Below, piece after piece: positions 61,923-64,000 of a stretch of 64,000 bases of DNA. The stretch lies in assembly GCF_900101685.1 (NCBI RefSeq), contig NZ_FMZZ01000001.1, positions 62,001 to 126,000 of the forward strand, read 5' to 3'. The DNA comes from Actinokineospora iranica. GTDB lineage: Bacteria > Actinomycetota > Actinomycetes > Mycobacteriales > Pseudonocardiaceae. A program made the translations under genes and the position numbers. Each line of letters opens with the position of its first letter. Positions within the stretch are counted from its first letter, which is position 1. The notes beneath the pieces are model-generated. The model saw nothing but the letters and a program-made list of their open reading frames with translations, made no database searches and was not told the origin of the DNA.

Positions 61923-62714
61923 TCAGATGGGTGGGGCGAGGGCTGGGTACCGGGCGAGCACGCTCGCGTCGCCGGTCACCCCGCCGAGGCCGGTCACTGG
62001 GAGTCGGTGCCAGAGGAAGAGCATCAGGTCAGACGCGGTGGCGGCCAGTTCGACGTCCCAGGGCTCGGCCGCGCCGATGAGCCGGGCGTCGTCGCCGTCG
62101 AAGCACAGGGTCCACTGGCCGGGGCCGTCGGTCTGGCGGAACCGCATCCGCTCCCCCGTCCCCGGCTCGGCCTTCCCCCGGGTCCGCCGGGCGGCGACCA
62201 TCACCGCGAAGGCGTGGTCGATCGCGTCCTCGGCGAGTTCGGTGTCGACCGGCTTGGCCACCCCGAGCGCGTTAGCCGCGTCCCAGTGGTGCACGGCGGC
62301 CTCGATGGTCTGCATCCGCGCCCAGAACCCGACCTCGCGCTCCCCCGCCCAGGTCCAGACGCGCTCGGCCGGGTCGCGGTCCCGGAACAGGTCCGTCAGC
62401 GCCGCGGCGCCTTCGGCGAACCACTCGATCAGCCCGGCGGGTATCGGCCCGCGGCTCGGGCCCCGCTCCGGCGTCGGCCACCCCGCCCGGTCTGCCGGGA
62501 GGTCGAGGAAGTCGGCTCCGGCGGGATCGACCGGCTCGATGATCCGCTCCCGGACGAGGTGGGTCACGTACCGGTGCACCCAGCCCAGGTGCGCCACCAG
62601 GTCCGACACGGTCCAGTCGGGACAGGACGGCACCCACGGCGCGTCCTCGGCCGCCCCACGAGCGAGCGTCTCGAACGCCAAGACCTCACGACGGAAATGA
62701 CGGACGTAGTCCAT
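61923..62714 (-). CDS. maleylpyruvate isomerase/mycothiol-dependent family protein
   Basis: Predicted 263 aa. N-terminal DinB-like helix bundle with VPSCPDWTVSDLVAHLGWVHRYVTHLV and a second metal-ligand region MQTIEAAVHHWDAANALG. A C-terminal MDMPI_C-like domain includes TLCFDGDDARLIGAAEPWDVELAATASDLMLFLWHRLPV. These proteins use mycothiol as cofactor in actinobacteria; the substrate is unknown. The ATG at 62714 is the start. It separates pafA from pafBC, unlike in mycobacteria. Confidence 0.88.
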   Translation of the reverse strand: MDYVRHFRREVLAFETLARGAAEDAPWVPSCPDWTVSDLVAHLGWVHRYVTHLVRERIIEPVDPAGADFLDLPADRAGWPTPERGPSRGPIPAGLIEWFAEGAAALTDLFRDRDPAERVWTWAGEREVGFWARMQTIEAAVHHWDAANALGVAKPVDTELAEDAIDHAFAVMVAARRTRGKAEPGTGERMRFRQTDGPGQWTLCFDGDDARLIGAAEPWDVELAATASDLMLFLWHRLPVTGLGGVTGDASVLARYPALAPPI

Positions 62715-62872
62715 GTCGCGCTCCCCTGCGACTCATGCCGTTCCCTGGGAGCACGGTCAGCGGGAACAGCACCCTGAGCGGCGCGCCGACACGCCGAGCC
62801 CCCAGCTCTTCCAGGCGTCTTCTGTCGTTTTTCCCTTTGTCGGTTATACCTCGCCAGCACACCACCTGAGAC

Positions 62873-62925
62873 CAACCACCTGTTATCTTGATAGCGCATA
62901 GTTGATTTAAAAGCCAGGGGAGCAG
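62873..62925. repeat. 53-nt element, copy 2 (upstream of the MDMPI gene)
   Basis: Second copy of the element at 61827-61879, 1046 bp away in the same orientation. It lies 158 bp upstream of the start of the maleylpyruvate-isomerase-type gene, in the same relation to that gene as copy 1 to pafB. Confidence 0.85.
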
Positions 62926-62952
62926 GGCGAGGTAAATGGCCCCTGAGACGCG

Positions 62953-62999
62953 CGAAGGGCGGGCACCGCCGGGTCCGTCCCGGCAGTGCCCGCCCTTCG
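62953..62999. terminator. pafA terminator hairpin
   Basis: CGAAGGGCGGGCAC at 62953-62966 pairs with its complement at 62986-62999. An inner 6-bp GCCGGG/CCCGGC stem continues it. It begins 10 bp after the pafA stop, which shows that pafA ends its own transcript. Confidence 0.85.
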
Positions 63000-63008
63000 G
63001 CGAGCTGG

Positions 63009-64000
63009 TTACAGCGAGGCGATCAGGCGTTCCACCCGCTCGTCCACCGCGCGGAACGGGTCCTTGCACAGCACGGTGCGCTGGGCTTGGTCGTTGAGCT
63101 TGAGGTGCACCCAGTCGACGGTGAAGTCACGGCCCGCTGCCTGTGCCGCGGCGATGAAGTCGCCGCGCAGCTTGGCCCGGGTGGTCTGCGGCGGGGTGTC
63201 CTTGGCCGCCTCGATCTCGCCGTCGTCGGTCACCCTGGCCACCAGGTCCTTGCGCTGGAGCAGGTCGAAGATGCCGCGACCGCGCCTGATGTCGTGGTAG
63301 GCGAGGTCGAGCTGGGCGATCCGCGGGCTGGACAGCTCCAGGTCGTGCTTGGCCCGGTAGCGCTCCACCAGCCGGTGCTTGATCGCCCAGTCGATCTCGC
63401 GATCGATCTTGGTCAGGTCCTGCTCCTCGATGGCGTCGAGGACCCGGCCCCACATGTCCACCACGCGCTGGGCCAGCGGGTCGGGCGAGCGGCGGGCGAC
63501 GTGCTCGACGGCCTTGGCGTAGTACTCGCGCTGGATGTCCAGGGCGGAGGCCTCCCGCCCGCCCGCGAGCCGCACCAGCTTGCGGCCGGTGAGGTCATGG
63601 CTGATCTCGCGGATGGCACGGATCGGGTTGTCCAGGCTGAAGTCCCGGAACTGGACGCCGTCCTCGATCATCTCCAGCACCAGGTTGGCGGTGCCGACCT
63701 TGAGCAGGGTGGTCGACTCCGACATGTTCGAGTCGCCGACGATGACGTGCAGGCGCCGGTAGCGCTCGGCGTCGGCGTGCGGCTCGTCGCGGGTGTTGAT
63801 GATCGGCCGGGACCGGGTGGTGGCGCTGGAGACGCCTTCCCAGATGTGCTCGGCGCGCTGCGAGAGGCAGTAGACCGCCCCGCGCGGGGTCTGCAGGACC
63901 TTGCCCGCGCCGCAGATGAGCTGGCGGGTGACCAGGAATGGCAGCAGCACGTCGGCGATCCTGGAGAACTCGCCTGCCCGGGTGACCAGGAAGTTCTCGT
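63009..64000 (-). CDS. pafA: Pup-protein ligase PafA (partial, N-terminus beyond the window)
   Basis: 329 C-terminal residues are present; the right edge of the window cuts off roughly the first 120. The protein reads [66 protein letters not shown], and [16 protein letters not shown], matching PafA (452 aa in M. tuberculosis). It attaches the prokaryotic ubiquitin-like protein Pup to lysines of proteins destined for the proteasome, using ATP. A hairpin terminator follows. Confidence 0.96.
   Translation of the reverse strand, partial: ENFLVTRAGEFSRIADVLLPFLVTRQLICGAGKVLQTPRGAVYCLSQRAEHIWEGVSSATTRSRPIINTRDEPHADAERYRRLHVIVGDSNMSESTTLLKVGTANLVLEMIEDGVQFRDFSLDNPIRAIREISHDLTGRKLVRLAGGREASALDIQREYYAKAVEHVARRSPDPLAQRVVDMWGRVLDAIEEQDLTKIDREIDWAIKHRLVERYRAKHDLELSSPRIAQLDLAYHDIRRGRGIFDLLQRKDLVARVTDDGEIEAAKDTPPQTTRAKLRGDFIAAAQAAGRDFTVDWVHLKLNDQAQRTVLCKDPFRAVDERVERLIASL

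Overview
The window is about 70% GC chromosomal DNA with GTG starts, 4-bp start/stop overlaps and typical actinobacterial genes (rbpA, pafA/B/C, tatA/tatC, ppm1-lnt, mycothiol-type DinB proteins, an F420-type Ddn protein). Gene content and codon use suggest a filamentous actinomycete, probably of the order Pseudonocardiales; that placement is an inference.

Layout. 0-7 kb holds small single-gene units: sucrase/ferredoxin-like protein, WYL regulator, O-methyltransferase, SRPBCC and DinB proteins, adenosine deaminase, STAS protein. 6.4-8.1 kb is gene-poor. It carries dispersed repeats, a decapitated VOC gene, a sequence very like a bacterial dif site (7707-7734), a 25-bp perfect palindrome (7947-7971) and a second, symmetric dif-like core (8052-8073) directly in front of a tyrosine recombinase gene. 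9-11.8 kb has an RluA-type pseudouridine synthase, a secreted esterase and a four-EF-hand protein. 11.8-15.4 kb looks like a decayed exopolysaccharide locus abutting a coiled-coil protein/tyrosine recombinase pair with a 36-nt perfect inverted repeat between them. 15.5-28.9 kb is mixed housekeeping and regulation: methyltransferases, a secreted hydrolase, a broken phosphotransferase, an ECF sigma factor coupled to a DGPF/YCII protein, a PAS-GGDEF-EAL protein, glycerophosphodiesterase, arylamine N-acetyltransferase, MFS transporter, thymidine kinase, and rbpA behind a SigR-type promoter. 29-31.6 kb encodes lipoprotein acylation and dolichol-phosphate-mannose-type synthesis (lnt, ppm1).

33-42.5 kb is a lysine-degradation ("lysine fermentation") cluster. 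kdd, a YtcJ-like amidohydrolase, kamD, kamE and kal form one tightly overlapping minus-strand operon, with kamA divergent. An SRPBCC-acyl-CoA ligase fusion lies beside it. The cleavage enzyme kce is not in the window. 42.5-50.2 kb holds a TetR/hydrolase pair, an S37 peptidase, an SGNH esterase, an Lrp/AsnC regulator with an M24 peptidase, and a 5'-3' exonuclease.

50-64 kb keeps the order known from the M. tuberculosis Rv2089c-Rv2097c region: M24 peptidase, 5'-3' exonuclease, a membrane protein, helY, tatC, tatA, pafC, pafB, pafA. The window's pafA is cut by the right edge. That block lies roughly opposite oriC in M. tuberculosis, which fits a dif site nearby. Two copies of a 53-nt element lie upstream of pafB and of the neighbouring mycothiol-type protein. 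No tRNA, rRNA, CRISPR array or intact insertion sequence was seen.
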